Assembly: GCA_963974475.1 (NCBI GenBank)
Contig: CAXBCR010000004.1
Coordinates: 124,001 to 188,000, forward strand
Origin: CAJXZP01 sp963974475
GTDB lineage: Bacteria > Bacteroidota > Bacteroidia > Flavobacteriales_G > Salibacteraceae
Length of the DNA: 64,000 nt
Direction: 5' to 3'
Under the pieces are notes generated by a model. It searched no databases, had not been told where the DNA came from, and worked only from the letters and a program-made list of their open reading frames with translations. Positions 1 through 10,492 of this stretch are shown in pieces. The position numbers and the translations under genes are program-made. The number at the start of each line of letters is the position of its first letter. Positions within the stretch are counted from its first letter, which is position 1.

Positions 1-3000
1 AGCTGCGCTTGTGGAAGAACAACCGTTTGCATCTGTAATTGTTACAGAATACGTTCCTGCAACAATTCCAGTAATTGAAGCTGTAGTAGCTGAATTAGAC
101 CATACATAAGTGTAAGGTGCTGTTCCGCCAGTTGCAGAAGCCGTAGCTCCACCATTGGCTGCACCGTTACATGTAGCATTTGAATCAACAACGGAAGCGC
201 TTACTAAAATTGTTGGTTCAGTTACCGTGGCTGAGCTTGTTGAAGAACAACCGTTTGCATCGGTAACAGTCACAGAATAATTTCCTGCGGTTACTCCAGT
301 TATAGAAGCCGTAGTAGCAGAATTACTCCATACATAAGTATAAGGAGCTGTTCCACCGGTAGCAGAAGCCGTTGCACCTCCATTGACAAAGCCGTTACAA
401 GTTACGTTTGAATCTACAACTGTAGCAGCAGTTAAAATAGCTGGCTGTGTAATAGTAACTGTACTAGTAGAAGTATTTGAACTATTATCTGTAATAGTTA
501 CGGTGTAGTTTCCGGCTACGAGTCCGGTAATAGCATCGGTAGTTGCACCATTACTCCATAAATAAGAATAAGGAGTTGGACCACCTGTACCAATAGCCGT
601 AGCGCCACCATTAGCTAACCCGTTACAAGTAACGTTTGAATCTATGGTAGTTGAAGCACTTACTCCATTTGAATTGGTAATGATAACTCGTATCACTATA
701 CCACATAAAGCGCTGTCGCCAATTCCAACGTAATAATAAGAATTTGCTGGAACGCCAGAAATGGAAGCCGTTAAATCGCCTGTAGTCCATTGATATGTAT
801 AAGGAGGAACACCACCGGAAGCAATAGCAGTGGCACCACCATTAGAAGCCCCATTTGTAGTATTAGAGTCAATAACAACAGAACCGAAAAATTCAGGATG
901 GTCAATAAATGTTACTGAGCTACTATCAGAACATCCGTTTGCATCGGTAGAAGTTACGGTGTATGTACCAGCTGAGGCAGAAGTATATAGTGACCCGGTA
1001 TAACCACTTGGCCATAGATAAGAATAAGGCGCTGTACCTCCGGTAACAGAAACGAGCGCTTGACCATTATTGTCACCCTTACATTTAGGATGAGAAATTA
1101 ATGAAACACTAGCTACTAAAGCAGCCGGTTGCGTTATCGTAATCGAAGCCGAACTTGTATCTGTATTGGCATCTGTAATGGTTACGGAATATGTTCCAGC
1201 AGCTATTCCAGTAATAGATGCGGTGGTAGCTGAATTAGACCAAGCATACGTAAATGGTGCAGTTCCTCCAGAAACCGAAGCAGTAGCAGCACCATCGGAT
1301 AACCCGTTACAGGTTACATCTGAATGGGTAGCTATGGAAGCAACAGGACCATTTGAAATGGTTACGCTGACCGTATTTGAATTTATTTCACAATGGGTAA
1401 CTGAATTAGAAACCTGTACATAATAAGTAGAACTATCGCTTGCGGAAACTGGTGAGAATTTCAATACCGATGCGGTGTCATTTAAAATTGGAGCAAACCC
1501 ATTACTTTCGGTAACTAAACCAGCTTGGGTAGCAATATACAATTGTGAATTTGATTTATAAAAACCAGAAACAGAATTGCTAGGTAAACCGCTTGCGGTA
1601 TTATATAGTAAAGAGAATGAATTGCCGCCATCCGTAGAAACTGCTGCTCCTGAGAGGGTTGCAGCATAAATATTACCATTGTTTTCATACAAAGATTTCA
1701 CGTAATTATTTGGGAGTCCATTCGCAGTATTTTTATTTACGAAAGTATTACCACCATCTGTAGAAATAGAAACTCCTTTTGTGGTAGCTACGTAAATAAC
1801 TCCATTAACCTGAATTACATCCAAACAGTAGTTGCCACCTAAACCATCAGCGGTAGTTTTATTTATAAATGATGTCAATCCATCTTTACTAATAGACAAA
1901 CCTCCAGCGGTTGAAATAAGAATGGTGTCATTGTAAAAATCAACTCCTGTACAGTTATTATTAATTAAACCATCGGTTGTGGAGTAATTGGTATAACTAG
2001 TACCGTTAGTAGAATATGCAAACCCATTGGTAGTAGGGATATATGTTTTTCCTGATTTAATGGTAACATCTGAAATTGTTCCAAGAATTCCATCGGAATA
2101 TCCTCTATAGGTGAAAGTAGTACCATTATCTGTAGAGCGAAACAAATTAGTACCAGCACCAATAAGTATTTCGCCAGCAATTTCTTTCACAAAACTGACA
2201 GATCCTAAACGTAAACCTATGTACCAACTTGGGTTTTGAGTAAAGTTCTGCCCATTATCGGTAGAAAATGAAATACCTGAAGTTGTTGGGACCCAAAGTT
2301 TACCACCAAAATCAAGCGGTGGTTTGGTGTTGTTACTTCTCAAGCCGTTGGAAGTTGTAAAGGTGGTAAGCCCGTTAGAAAAGCCAAACCATTGGTAACT
2401 TAAATTAGCGCCTGAAGTAACTACCGAAAGACTATCGTTGTTTCCAATAGCGGTTACAAGATCCGTTGGTTGCTGAGTAATAGTTGGCAACGGATTAATA
2501 GTAAGATTTAAAGTAATAATAGAATCACAACCACCTACCGCAATTAATGTATCGGTAGCCGTAGAATTACTACTGGTATAAGTAATACCATTCCAAGTGT
2601 ATGACCCACATGCGGTAACAATTTCAGTCCCCGTAATTGCAGCCGGCTGTGTAATAGTAACCGAAGCTGAACTGGTATCGGTGTTGGCATCAGTTATCGT
2701 AACAGAATAGGTTCCTGGTGCCACACCTGTTATTGATGCTGTGGTTGCGGCATTAGACCAAGAATAAATATAAGGAGCCGTTCCGCCTGTGTTAGATGCT
2801 GTAGCACCGCCATCGGCAAATCCGTTACAGGAAACGTTTGAGTCAATTGCGATAGATGCCGTTATACCGGCAATACCAATATTTAATTGAACAGTATCAG
2901 TGTTAATTACACAACCAGACATTGTATTGGTAATTTGAGCAAAATATGAATTGGTATCCGCGTAAGTAACTGAACTAAAGTTGACGGTTGCCAATGTTTC

Positions 3001-6000
3001 ATTGCTCATTGGAGCAAATGAATTCGTAATAATTTGCAGACCTGCAGTTGTACCTAAATAGGTTCTTGAATTGCTGATATAAATTTCTCTGACAGCTGCA
3101 CCAGCATACAGAGTAGAGAAAGAATTTCCATTATCAATAGAAACACCTACTCCAGAATATGTTCCTACATATATTAAACCGTCTTTTTCATATAATGAAT
3201 AACAAATGTTTGAAGGAAGTCCATCATTTGTAGTTTTAGTGGTAAATGTACTTCCACCATCGGTTGAAATAGACAATCCAGCAGAAGTAGCAACGTAGAT
3301 GGTATTATTATATACCACAACATCCATACACGTATTAGATACTAACCCATCTGCGGTGGTTTTGTTTAAAAAGGTACTAAATCCATTCTTGGTGATTGAT
3401 AGGCCTGATGCTGTTGCGAGATAAGCTGTGTCGTTATTAAAATCTATATTATAAATATTATTTGATGGTAATCCATCCGTCATTGTTTTGGTAGTGTAGG
3501 TTGTGCCACCATCTGTTGAAATATTTATTCCAGAAGTTTTTGTAGGAATATATAGATTGTTGTTTGGCGTAAAAAGAATATCCTGAGGGTAGATGTTAGG
3601 TAAATTAATAGAATTGAAAGTTGCCCCACCATCTACAGATTTATATGCTCCTAAACGGCCAATTACATATAAATTCCCTTGGTTCTCTGCCATTCCTCTA
3701 ACATCTCTTGAAGCTAGAATTGGATCCCAGGCAGCGTTGTTTGAGAATGTTACTCCATTATCATCTGATTTTACTAAACCACCTCCCTGAGAAGTAAATG
3801 TTGTAGTACCTACCCAAATAGAATTATTATACTCAATTACGCCTAGTACCGCATTGTTTAATAGTCCGTCTGCAGTGGTACGTGTCACGGTGGTATCTAG
3901 TTTATTAAACCATTGATAGGTAACATTGCCAGATGCTTGCGTTGTGAAACTAGCAGGGCTCGCTAAAGGTGTGGTTACATCAATGGGCTGTTGGGTAATA
4001 ACGGGCAACGGATTTACCGTTAAAATCAAACTAACAATAGAGTCACAACCTGTTGCGCTCGTAAATGTTTGAGACGCACTTGTGCTGGAAGAATATGTTA
4101 CTCCATTAGACCATGTATATGGACCACAATTAGTAACGGTATCTACCGATGCTAAAGCAGCAGGCTCTGTTATAGTAACCGAAGCTGAATTAGTATCACC
4201 TACGAAATCAGTTATGGTAACGGAATAGGTTCCAGCTGTCACACCTGTAATGGATGCGGTGGTTGCGGCATTAGACCATAAATAAGTCATTGGAACCGCA
4301 CCGGTAGGTGTTGATGCCGTTGCGCCACCATTTGCACCTCCATTACAACTAACGTTAGAATCAGTGGTTATTGAAGCGATAACCCCAGAACAGCCATTTG
4401 CATACGCAATGTTAAAGGTGTCAGAAATAGTGAAAAAATCGCGACTTATTGAAGCCACATAACTTCCTGGCGTTGTGAATGTAAATGAGTATGGATTAGC
4501 GCTACTTAATGTAGCTCCGTTATGAATCAATGATGCATTAAAATGTCCAGAGGCATTGAATCCAGTAATGGTAACTAAAGAATCTTTATTGATAATTGAG
4601 TTAGCCGAAGTTACTCCGTGCAAACCATTACCACTCATATCTTTCAATTCATGTGCGTAATCTGAACACAAAGCGTTTCCAGTATGGTATGAAATTAAAT
4701 TACCATATTTAGGATGCGTATTAGAAATAGCATTATGCATGATTTTAGCAATATCCGAAAGGTCTAACACTTCGTTCCAGATAGAAACCTCGGTCATGTC
4801 ACCATCAAAGAAGTTACTAGTAGATGAACCATCATATTCTTGACCTAATGAGATTCTACTAGTAGCAGAGATTGACTGTCCGTTAGAGAATGAGTTTCCA
4901 GCTACACCATCCACATAAAAGGTAGTGAGGTTACTAGCTTCATCGTAAGTGTATCCTACATGGTGCCAATTTCCATCGGTAACGGTAATTCCAGAATTAC
5001 GGTTTGTACCTCCATCGTTAATCCATAATTGTTCGTTTGTTGCGATTCCAAAATTGGTAACCGTTCCAGTACCACTTGTATTAATACCTACCAATACCTG
5101 TTGGGTTCCTGAAACTTGTCCAGCGGCCCGCATCCATAAAAATACGGATCTGTTGGTGTTGATTAGGCTATCGGCTATTCCATCAAGCTCTACCCAATCA
5201 GAATTGCTTTTTACAAAGTGAAGTGTTGAAACTAAAGAAGTCTTTAACGTATCCCCCGTAAGAACATCAGTAGGACATAAAACTGTATCTGAAATTTGTG
5301 ATTGAGCGTAAAAACTGTAATTAATAGATAGGTCTAAATAAACAATGCTGTCTTGACCGTTTGAATTGGTTAGGGTGTCAATATGTAAACCTGTAGTGGT
5401 GTAGGTATTTCCTCCTACAGAATACGTGTTATTATCACAAATTGTAACGCTTACCGCGTTACAATTCACACCTACATTGGTAGCAGGCACAAAGTTGGAT
5501 GTAGTACCCGTATTTGCAAAGTTTGTTAACACGCCATGATATGCATTACTTGATGCATCTATTAAAGAGGTGATAGCGGTATTATTGCCATTTGAAACGC
5601 CTTGGTTAAAGGTATAATAGGCAACTAAATCGGTTACGGTTTCGGGACTTGAAATCTCACAGTATTTATGGTCTGCTATTTCTTGGTCTGTTTTTACGGT
5701 ATTCCAAATACGGATTTCGTTGAGTGTTCCTTTAAAATAGTCACTCTTGGAGTTGCCATCGTATTCTTGACCTATACTCCATCTGTAATTGCTAGCAAAA
5801 GAAATGGTTGAAACGGTAGCTTGAGAAACTAAAAACCCATCCACATACATTTTAACAACACCATTATTATAAGTAGCGGCTACATGGTGCCAGGTATCGT
5901 CTCTTAAATCAGAACCTCCTGTATAACTATTTGACCCATCGTAAAAACTAAGAATACCATTGTTTAATCTAAATAGCATTGGATTTCCAGAACCTGTTGT

Positions 6001-7443
6001 GTTTACGGCTAAAATATGGTCCAACCCTGTTTGAGATGGGTCGGCTTTAATCCAGCTTTCAATACTCCAGGTGGTCACTCCATTCATGGAAGTAGCCACA
6101 TCATTAATAGTTACATAATCATTCGAGCCATCAAAATGAAGTCCATTTCGTTCGGTACCAGTAGCCTGAACTCTAAAGGTAAATGGGGTTTGAGATGCAT
6201 CGTTATTTACAATTGAAACATCAGTAAAAGCTAAACCATCTGAAGTAGGAGTAAATTCAATTTTAAATGAAGTAGTATCTCCAGGTAGAACGGTAGAAGC
6301 TGGTTGATTAATAACGGCAAATTGAGCATTGCCTGTTAAAGTTACCGAACCTGTAAATTCTAATGTGTCGGCTCCAGTATTGGTAATAAAATACTCTTTA
6401 ATTATAGAACCCGTATGAGTAACAATGGAGCCCATATCTGTAAAATTAGATACGGACGGTGTTAAATCATTATTGGTAATAGTAGACGAATTTCCTATTA
6501 GGTTAATATCTGCTTCAGCACCAGTACCTGATAACGAAATAGAGCTAGAAGATGAACAAACAGTATCTGCGAACGGAATTTCTAAAGTTGCATTTTTTTG
6601 TCCGCCACTCGAAGCTGTAAAAAGGACTTCGATTAATGTGGAGTCGCCAACAGCTAAACTGGTATCTGGCCAAGTTAAGATTGAAAAATCGGATGCGTGT
6701 GTGCCTCCAATTATTAAATTAGAAGTGTCAATAATCACCTCTTGTTGTCTGTCGTTTTTCACATAAAAACTAGAAGTGTCAGATTGACTAGTTACTTCTA
6801 AGGTATCAAAAGTGATTGAAGTTGGTGTGGTTAGAGGTGCGCAACCCTCAGCAAATTCAAAAGTTAAATTGGTGGTGTTACCAATTCCTTGGTTGCTTTG
6901 TTGGTTTTCATTAAAAAATATTATGTAGTAATCTCCTGCGGGCATAAAGCCTGCGCTAACAGAAGGGTTATTAAAATCGTATATGCTTGTTAGTCCTGAT
7001 GGTTGAGTTGGAGATCCTCCATAAGGAATCAAATCCCAATCATCGGTATATCCTCTACCAAGTTGAAGGGAGTCTCTAAATCCACAAAAATTTCCAGTTT
7101 GTGCGCTAATGAATTCTAAGTCGGAAAAAGAAGTTGGATTGGCCACTGTTGATCGGTACGCAATAATTGAACCGGCTAAAGGGGTAAAGTTGGTCATTTC
7201 TACTCTAAGAAGTCCATTAGATGGTAGAACGGCCTTGTAAACTAATACCGAGCAACAAGGTATTGTATAACAACTACCTTGCATGCCAGAAGCGAAAGCT
7301 CCATTGGCTGAGTTTACATTAGTTTCTGTATGCGGAAAACTATTAACAATAATAGGATTGGAAACAGATGTTCCAGCTTGCCCAAAGCTTGCAAACGAGG
7401 ATAGGAAAATGAATAGAAATAATCCTTTTAGAAGTGATTTCAT
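1..7443 (-). CDS. giant multidomain cell-surface protein (LamG, beta-propeller, SprB repeats), 3' end outside window
   Basis: Open from an ATG at 7443 to the left edge (2481 codons, no stop). An N-terminal signal peptide (MKSLLKGLFLFIFLSSFAS) indicates export, probably by T9SS, although the C-terminus is not visible. In order I read two HYDIN/choice-of-anchor-D-like beta domains (about residues 220-420), a LamG/concanavalin-like domain (about 430-600), a second LamG (about 735-900), then two long modules. Each module has an SprB-type repeat, a CGxYTW-type domain, an Ig-like segment and a propeller with ISTDGGxTF blades. Further SprB-type repeats (GGTAPYTYxWSN...YSVTITDANGC) continue to the edge. 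SprB repeats are known from the Flavobacterium gliding adhesin. Adhesion or gliding is inference. The neighbouring LytTR system is a likely regulator. Confidence 0.9.
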   Translation of the reverse strand, partial: MKSLLKGLFLFIFLSSFASFGQAGTSVSNPIIVNSFPHTETNVNSANGAFASGMQGSCYTIPCCSVLVYKAVLPSNGLLRVEMTNFTPLAGSIIAYRSTVANPTSFSDLEFISAQTGNFCGFRDSLQLGRGYTDDWDLIPYGGSPTQPSGLTSIYDFNNPSVSAGFMPAGDYYIIFFNENQQSNQGIGNTTNLTFEFAEGCAPLTTPTSITFDTLEVTSQSDTSSFYVKNDRQQEVIIDTSNLIIGGTHASDFSILTWPDTSLAVGDSTLIEVLFTASSGGQKNATLEIPFADTVCSSSSSISLSGTGAEADINLIGNSSTITNNDLTPSVSNFTDMGSIVTHTGSIIKEYFITNTGADTLEFTGSVTLTGNAQFAVINQPASTVLPGDTTSFKIEFTPTSDGLAFTDVSIVNNDASQTPFTFRVQATGTERNGLHFDGSNDYVTINDVATSMNGVTTWSIESWIKADPSQTGLDHILAVNTTGSGNPMLFRLNNGILSFYDGSNSYTGGSDLRDDTWHHVAATYNNGVVKMYVDGFLVSQATVSTISFASNYRWSIGQEYDGNSKSDYFKGTLNEIRIWNTVKTDQEIADHKYCEISSPETVTDLVAYYTFNQGVSNGNNTAITSLIDASSNAYHGVLTNFANTGTTSNFVPATNVGVNCNAVSVTICDNNTYSVGGNTYTTTGLHIDTLTNSNGQDSIVYLDLSINYSFYAQSQISDTVLCPTDVLTGDTLKTSLVSTLHFVKSNSDWVELDGIADSLINTNRSVFLWMRAAGQVSGTQQVLVGINTSGTGTVTNFGIATNEQLWINDGGTNRNSGITVTDGNWHHVGYTYDEASNLTTFYVDGVAGNSFSNGQSISATSRISLGQEYDGSSTSNFFDGDMTEVSIWNEVLDLSDIAKIMHNAISNTHPKYGNLISYHTGNALCSDYAHELKDMSGNGLHGVTSANSIINKDSLVTITGFNASGHFNASLIHNGATLSSANPYSFTFTTPGSYVASISRDFFTISDTFNIAYANGCSGVIASITTDSNVSCNGGANGGATASTPTGAVPMTYLWSNAATTASITGVTAGTYSVTITDFVGDTNSASVTITEPAALASVDTVTNCGPYTWSNGVTYSSSTSASQTFTSATGCDSIVSLILTVNPLPVITQQPIDVTTPLASPASFTTQASGNVTYQWFNKLDTTVTRTTADGLLNNAVLGVIEYNNSIWVGTTTFTSQGGGLVKSDDNGVTFSNNAAWDPILASRDVRGMAENQGNLYVIGRLGAYKSVDGGATFNSINLPNIYPQDILFTPNNNLYIPTKTSGINISTDGGTTYTTKTMTDGLPSNNIYNIDFNNDTAYLATASGLSITKNGFSTFLNKTTADGLVSNTCMDVVVYNNTIYVATSAGLSISTDGGSTFTTKTTNDGLPSNICYSLYEKDGLIYVGTYSGVGVSIDNGNSFSTLYAGAAVREIYISNSRTYLGTTAGLQIITNSFAPMSNETLATVNFSSVTYADTNSYFAQITNTMSGCVINTDTVQLNIGIAGITASIAIDSNVSCNGFADGGATASNTGGTAPYIYSWSNAATTASITGVAPGTYSVTITDANTDTSSASVTITQPAAITGTEIVTACGSYTWNGITYTSSNSTATDTLIAVGGCDSIITLNLTINPLPTITQQPTDLVTAIGNNDSLSVVTSGANLSYQWFGFSNGLTTFTTSNGLRSNNTKPPLDFGGKLWVPTTSGISFSTDNGQNFTQNPSWYIGLRLGSVSFVKEIAGEILIGAGTNLFRSTDNGTTFTYRGYSDGILGTISDVTIKSGKTYIPTTNGFAYSTNGTSYTNYSTTDGLINNNCTGVDFYNDTILISTAGGLSISKDGLTSFINKTTADGLGGNYCLDVIQVNGVIYVATTKGVSISTDGGNTFVNKNTANGLPNNYVKSLYENNGNIYAATLSGAAVSTDGGNSFSLLYNTASGLPSNSVSGFYKSNSQLYIATQAGLVTESNGFAPILNDTASVLKFSPVSASDSSTYYVQVSNSVTHCEINSNTVSVTISNGPVASIATHSDVTCNGLSDGAATASVSGGTAPFTYAWSNSATTASITGIAAGTYSVTITDANTDTSSASITITQPAALVASVSLISHPKCKGDNNGQALVSVTGGTAPYSYLWPSGYTGSLYTSASAGTYTVTSTDANGCSDSSSVTFIDHPEFFGSVVIDSNTTNGASNGGATAIASGGVPPYTYQWTTGDLTASISGVPANSYYYVGIGDSALCGIVIRVIITNSNGVSASTTIDSNVTCNGLANGGATAIGTGGPTPYSYLWSNGATTDAITGLVAGNYTVTITDNSSNTSTSTVTITQPAILTAATVVDSNVTCNGFVNGGATASATGGTAPYTYVWSNSATTASITGVTAGNYSVTVTDANGCSSTSSATVTEPTILVSASVVDSNATCNGAANGGATASATGGTAPYTYVWSNSATTASITGIVAGTYSVTITDANGCSSTSAA

Positions 7444-7532
7444 ATTGTAGAAATTTGAAATTGAATTTGATGTTTACATTTTATTAAAAAGCAAAACAAA
7501 AGCGAGATAGAGCTAAAGCAATAACAAATGTT

Positions 7533-7562
7533 CTGAACGGAGGCTATAATGTTCTGAACGGA
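7533..7562 (-). promoter_or_regulatory. paired LytTR-type binding site upstream of giant adhesin gene
   Basis: On the minus strand the 9-mer TCCGTTCAG occurs at 7562-7554 and again at 7541-7533, separated by exactly 12 bp. The identity extends to a 15-bp direct repeat with 21-bp period (7527-7541 and 7548-7562). The 9-mer fits the published LytTR consensus [TA][AC][CA]GTTN[AG][TG], which occurs as two direct repeats with a 12-13 bp spacer. The pair lies about 90-120 bp before the adhesin start at 7443 and just beyond the end of the LytTR regulator gene. Binding is inferred, not shown. Confidence 0.65.
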
Positions 7563-7629
7563 AGTAAAATGTAAAATGCTTTATGAGAAAGGGTTAAGAT
7601 TAGAAATGTAATGGAAAAAACGAAGATTT

Positions 7630-8358
7630 TTACTCGATATTAATAGAGGCCATTAAATCGGCTCGGTAGGTTTTTCCAATCGGTACGTTTACCTTATTAA
7701 TAATAACATTGACCGAGTTTATGGCGTCTAAATAGTTGAGGTTAACCATATAACTACGATGGGTCCGGTAAAAGTTAGTAGGTAGTTTTTCTGCAAAGGT
7801 GGTTAAGCCGCCTCTAATCACATGTTTTTCGTTATTTACAGTGTAAAGCTCTAAATACACATGGTCTGTTTTAATGAATAAGATATCATCAAATTTCACT
7901 TTTAAAAACATGTGTTTGTTTTTCACAAAAACGGAGTCTTTAAAAGCCACATTAGCTTTACTTGCCAAAAGTGCCTTGCGGTCTTGAAAATTATATAAAG
8001 CTATTTCAATGGTAGAATACAGAGATTCTTCATTAAACGGTTTTATCAAATACGAATCGGGTTTGGTAGCCTTGGCACTGTTTACGGTGACAGAATCTGA
8101 ATTGGAGGTTAAAAATATAAAAGGCATTTGGCAATGGTCGTTGATGTAATTAGCTACATCAATCCCACTTTTTACTCCATCTAGGTTTACATCCAAAATG
8201 GCCAAATCGGCTCCTTCCTCATCCAAAATCGTGATAGCGTCCTCATAATTAGTTACTGGACCCACAACTTCATACCCCAAATTTTGCAAAATGAGAACCA
8301 GATTCATGGATATAACCATTTCATCCTCTACCACCAATATTTTTAACCGCTCCGACAC
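7630..8358 (-). CDS. LytTR-family response regulator
   Basis: 242 residues. An N-terminal receiver domain (about 5-122) has the acidic residues E11/D12, the phospho-acceptor D56 (in LAILDVNLDG), T84 and K106 (LIKPF). A C-terminal LytTR DNA-binding domain (about 140-240) carries the typical FYRTHRSYMVNLNYLD stretch. The start is GTG at 8358, which overlaps the kinase stop codon by one base (TAGTG), so the pair is translationally coupled and co-transcribed. LytTR regulators bind paired direct repeats. Such a pair lies directly downstream of this gene, before the giant adhesin, which is the most likely target. Confidence 0.95.
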   Translation of the reverse strand: MSERLKILVVEDEMVISMNLVLILQNLGYEVVGPVTNYEDAITILDEEGADLAILDVNLDGVKSGIDVANYINDHCQMPFIFLTSNSDSVTVNSAKATKPDSYLIKPFNEESLYSTIEIALYNFQDRKALLASKANVAFKDSVFVKNKHMFLKVKFDDILFIKTDHVYLELYTVNNEKHVIRGGLTTFAEKLPTNFYRTHRSYMVNLNYLDAINSVNVIINKVNVPIGKTYRADLMASINIE

Positions 8359-10460
8359 TATGCAATAGTAAATGATTTTCCTTTAAAACGAACGGTAAAT
8401 TCTGCCCCAGGTACATTAGCAATGGATAAATTTCCTTGAAGCTGCTGGCTTAGGTTGGTCACCAATTTTAATCCAAGACTATTCGTTTTTCTAATATCAA
8501 ATTCTTCCGGTAGACCAGGACCATTATCTGAAATTACTAGCGTGTATTCTGAATTTTCGCCTTCCATTAAAGACACCTTAATAATAGGGTTTTCCAAATC
8601 TTTGATTCCGTATTTTATGGCGTTGGTAAATAACTCTGTAATTAATAAACCCAAAGGGATGGACGTATCTAAATTGAATTTAAGGTGGGCAGGTACGTCT
8701 ACTTTCATCTCCACATTATCAGAATTGGCGTAGGTACTACTAATTTGTCGAATCAATTTGTTGAGGTATTCCGAGAATGATATGTTACCCGAATCATTGT
8801 TTTGATACAACATGGTATGAATCATAGCCATAGAGTTCACCCTGTTTTTACCATCTTTTAGCGCAAGTTTTACTTGTTCGTCCTTAATAGAATGAGCTTG
8901 CAGGTCGAGTAAACTCCAAATAATCTGTAAGTTATTTTTTACCCGATGGTGAATTTCCTTTAATAGAACTTCTTTTTCCCTTTTTTGTTTATTAATCACC
9001 TTGTTTTTGGTGGCTAATACCAAATTCAATTTCTTTTGGTTTCGGTAATAGATGGAGATAACCCCCACAAATAATAACGTTAATAACACTCCACCCACTA
9101 AAATTTTAATAATGAGACCTTGTGTTTCTTGCAGCTCATTGTTTTTTTCAATTTCCGATGTTTTTAGTAAGTTTTCTTTATTTAGAAACGCAATTTCTAG
9201 TTCCTTTTTTTCGGATTCAAAACGAGTCTGTTGTTCGGCTAGCGCATCAATTCTAGCTTGACTATTAATAGAACTATTTATAGTTATATATTCTTGCCCG
9301 TAAGGCACGGCTTTCACTGGGTTATTGGCTTTCGTATAGGCATTAAATAAGATGTATGCTGAAGTACTTTGCCCTTGTAATAAAGCTGATTCAACCGCCA
9401 AAGAATGCGCCTTTTTAGCTAAGGATATAATTTCGCGTAGGTCAGGAGAATTGTTTTCTGTTAATTCTAATTTTAATTGGGTATAATTATTAAGTACATT
9501 TATCTGCAATCTTTTTAATCCATCCGAAGGAATCATTTCGATAGCTTTTTCATATTCATCAATTGCCTCAGGGTACTTCTGTTGCCCCTCGTAAATTTTT
9601 GCAAAAAAGTTATGAGACCGCGCCATGGAATTAGAATCATTAAGCACTTGGAATATTGTATATGCCTGATTATAATAAAAAAGACTGCTGTCTGTATTTG
9701 TATCCTCATATACTTCCCCAATATTATTTAGGCATAAAGCTTCGTTTTTTTGATTGCCGTTTTCTTTAAAAAGGGCTAACGCTTTTGAGTAGTATACAAT
9801 GGCTTGGTCCGTTTGATTAGCGGAATTGTAACTTAAACCTAGGTTAATGTAGGTAGTACCAATGTCAGGCGATTGGATATGTTCTTTGATTTTTACAGCT
9901 ATGATAAAATTTTCAATGGCCTTATCTGAGAACCCTTGGTATTGGTAAAGTAACCCTAAGTTATTGTGAATTTTATGTAGGTAAACGGTATCATTTATAC
10001 TATTTCCATAAACTATGGCTTTTTCTAGATAGAAGGCAGAGCTATCAAACTGTTCTACGTTCATCCAAAATGTACCAATAGTAAATAAGCAGTTTAATAC
10101 TGCCAAGTCATTTCCTGCTTTTTCATACCACTTTTGTGCGAGCCTTACTTGTTCAAATGCGGTATCAGACCTGCGGCTGTAATGATAGTAAAAGGCTTTA
10201 TTAAAATAACAGTTTCCTACCTTTTTGTACCATTTATTAGATGTTGCTACCACAATTGCGGAATCATAATAATTATTTGCGATTGAAAAATTACTAGCCT
10301 CATTCGCATAGGCCAAGCTTACAAGAACACTAAATTTCACGCTATCATTAGGTGCGTTTTTGAGTTCAATCTTTAGCGAATCTGTGCTTACTTGTCCAAA
10401 TACCGGAATGGCATTAAGGAAAGTAATGGTGACAACAAAATAGATGGAGATTAATTTCAT
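8358..10460 (-). CDS. TPR-containing sensor histidine kinase (HisKA_2 type)
   Basis: 700 residues. A signal peptide (about 1-22) is followed by a periplasmic array of tetratricopeptide repeats (about 40-390). Then come a coiled stretch, one transmembrane helix (about 447-470) and a cytoplasmic kinase. The dimerisation/phospho-acceptor box is EIHHRVKNNLQ (His at 504/505), typical of HisKA_2 kinases. The ATPase part has an N box (TNAIKYG, N613) and a G box (ISDNGPGLP). It autophosphorylates and should pass phosphate to the LytTR regulator encoded one base downstream. The signal sensed through the TPR region is unknown. Confidence 0.93.
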   Translation of the reverse strand: MKLISIYFVVTITFLNAIPVFGQVSTDSLKIELKNAPNDSVKFSVLVSLAYANEASNFSIANNYYDSAIVVATSNKWYKKVGNCYFNKAFYYHYSRRSDTAFEQVRLAQKWYEKAGNDLAVLNCLFTIGTFWMNVEQFDSSAFYLEKAIVYGNSINDTVYLHKIHNNLGLLYQYQGFSDKAIENFIIAVKIKEHIQSPDIGTTYINLGLSYNSANQTDQAIVYYSKALALFKENGNQKNEALCLNNIGEVYEDTNTDSSLFYYNQAYTIFQVLNDSNSMARSHNFFAKIYEGQQKYPEAIDEYEKAIEMIPSDGLKRLQINVLNNYTQLKLELTENNSPDLREIISLAKKAHSLAVESALLQGQSTSAYILFNAYTKANNPVKAVPYGQEYITINSSINSQARIDALAEQQTRFESEKKELEIAFLNKENLLKTSEIEKNNELQETQGLIIKILVGGVLLTLLFVGVISIYYRNQKKLNLVLATKNKVINKQKREKEVLLKEIHHRVKNNLQIIWSLLDLQAHSIKDEQVKLALKDGKNRVNSMAMIHTMLYQNNDSGNISFSEYLNKLIRQISSTYANSDNVEMKVDVPAHLKFNLDTSIPLGLLITELFTNAIKYGIKDLENPIIKVSLMEGENSEYTLVISDNGPGLPEEFDIRKTNSLGLKLVTNLSQQLQGNLSIANVPGAEFTVRFKGKSFTIA

Positions 10461-10464
10461 GCTG

Positions 10465-10492
10465 CGAAATTAGTTCAATTAGCATTGTCCAA
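10465..10492 (-). promoter_or_regulatory. predicted Bacteroidota-type promoter of the sensor kinase operon
   Basis: On the minus strand TTG (10492-10490) is followed after 17 bp by TAATTTCG (10472-10465), a 7/8 match to the -7 consensus TAnnTTTG. The box ends only 4 bases before the kinase ATG, so a transcript would be almost leaderless. The assignment is therefore tentative. Confidence 0.35.

Noticed and set aside
1166..6766. Several open frames on the plus strand within the left giant gene
   Set aside because: They are antisense to a clearly coding frame with continuous domain homology. Their composition mirrors the repeats.
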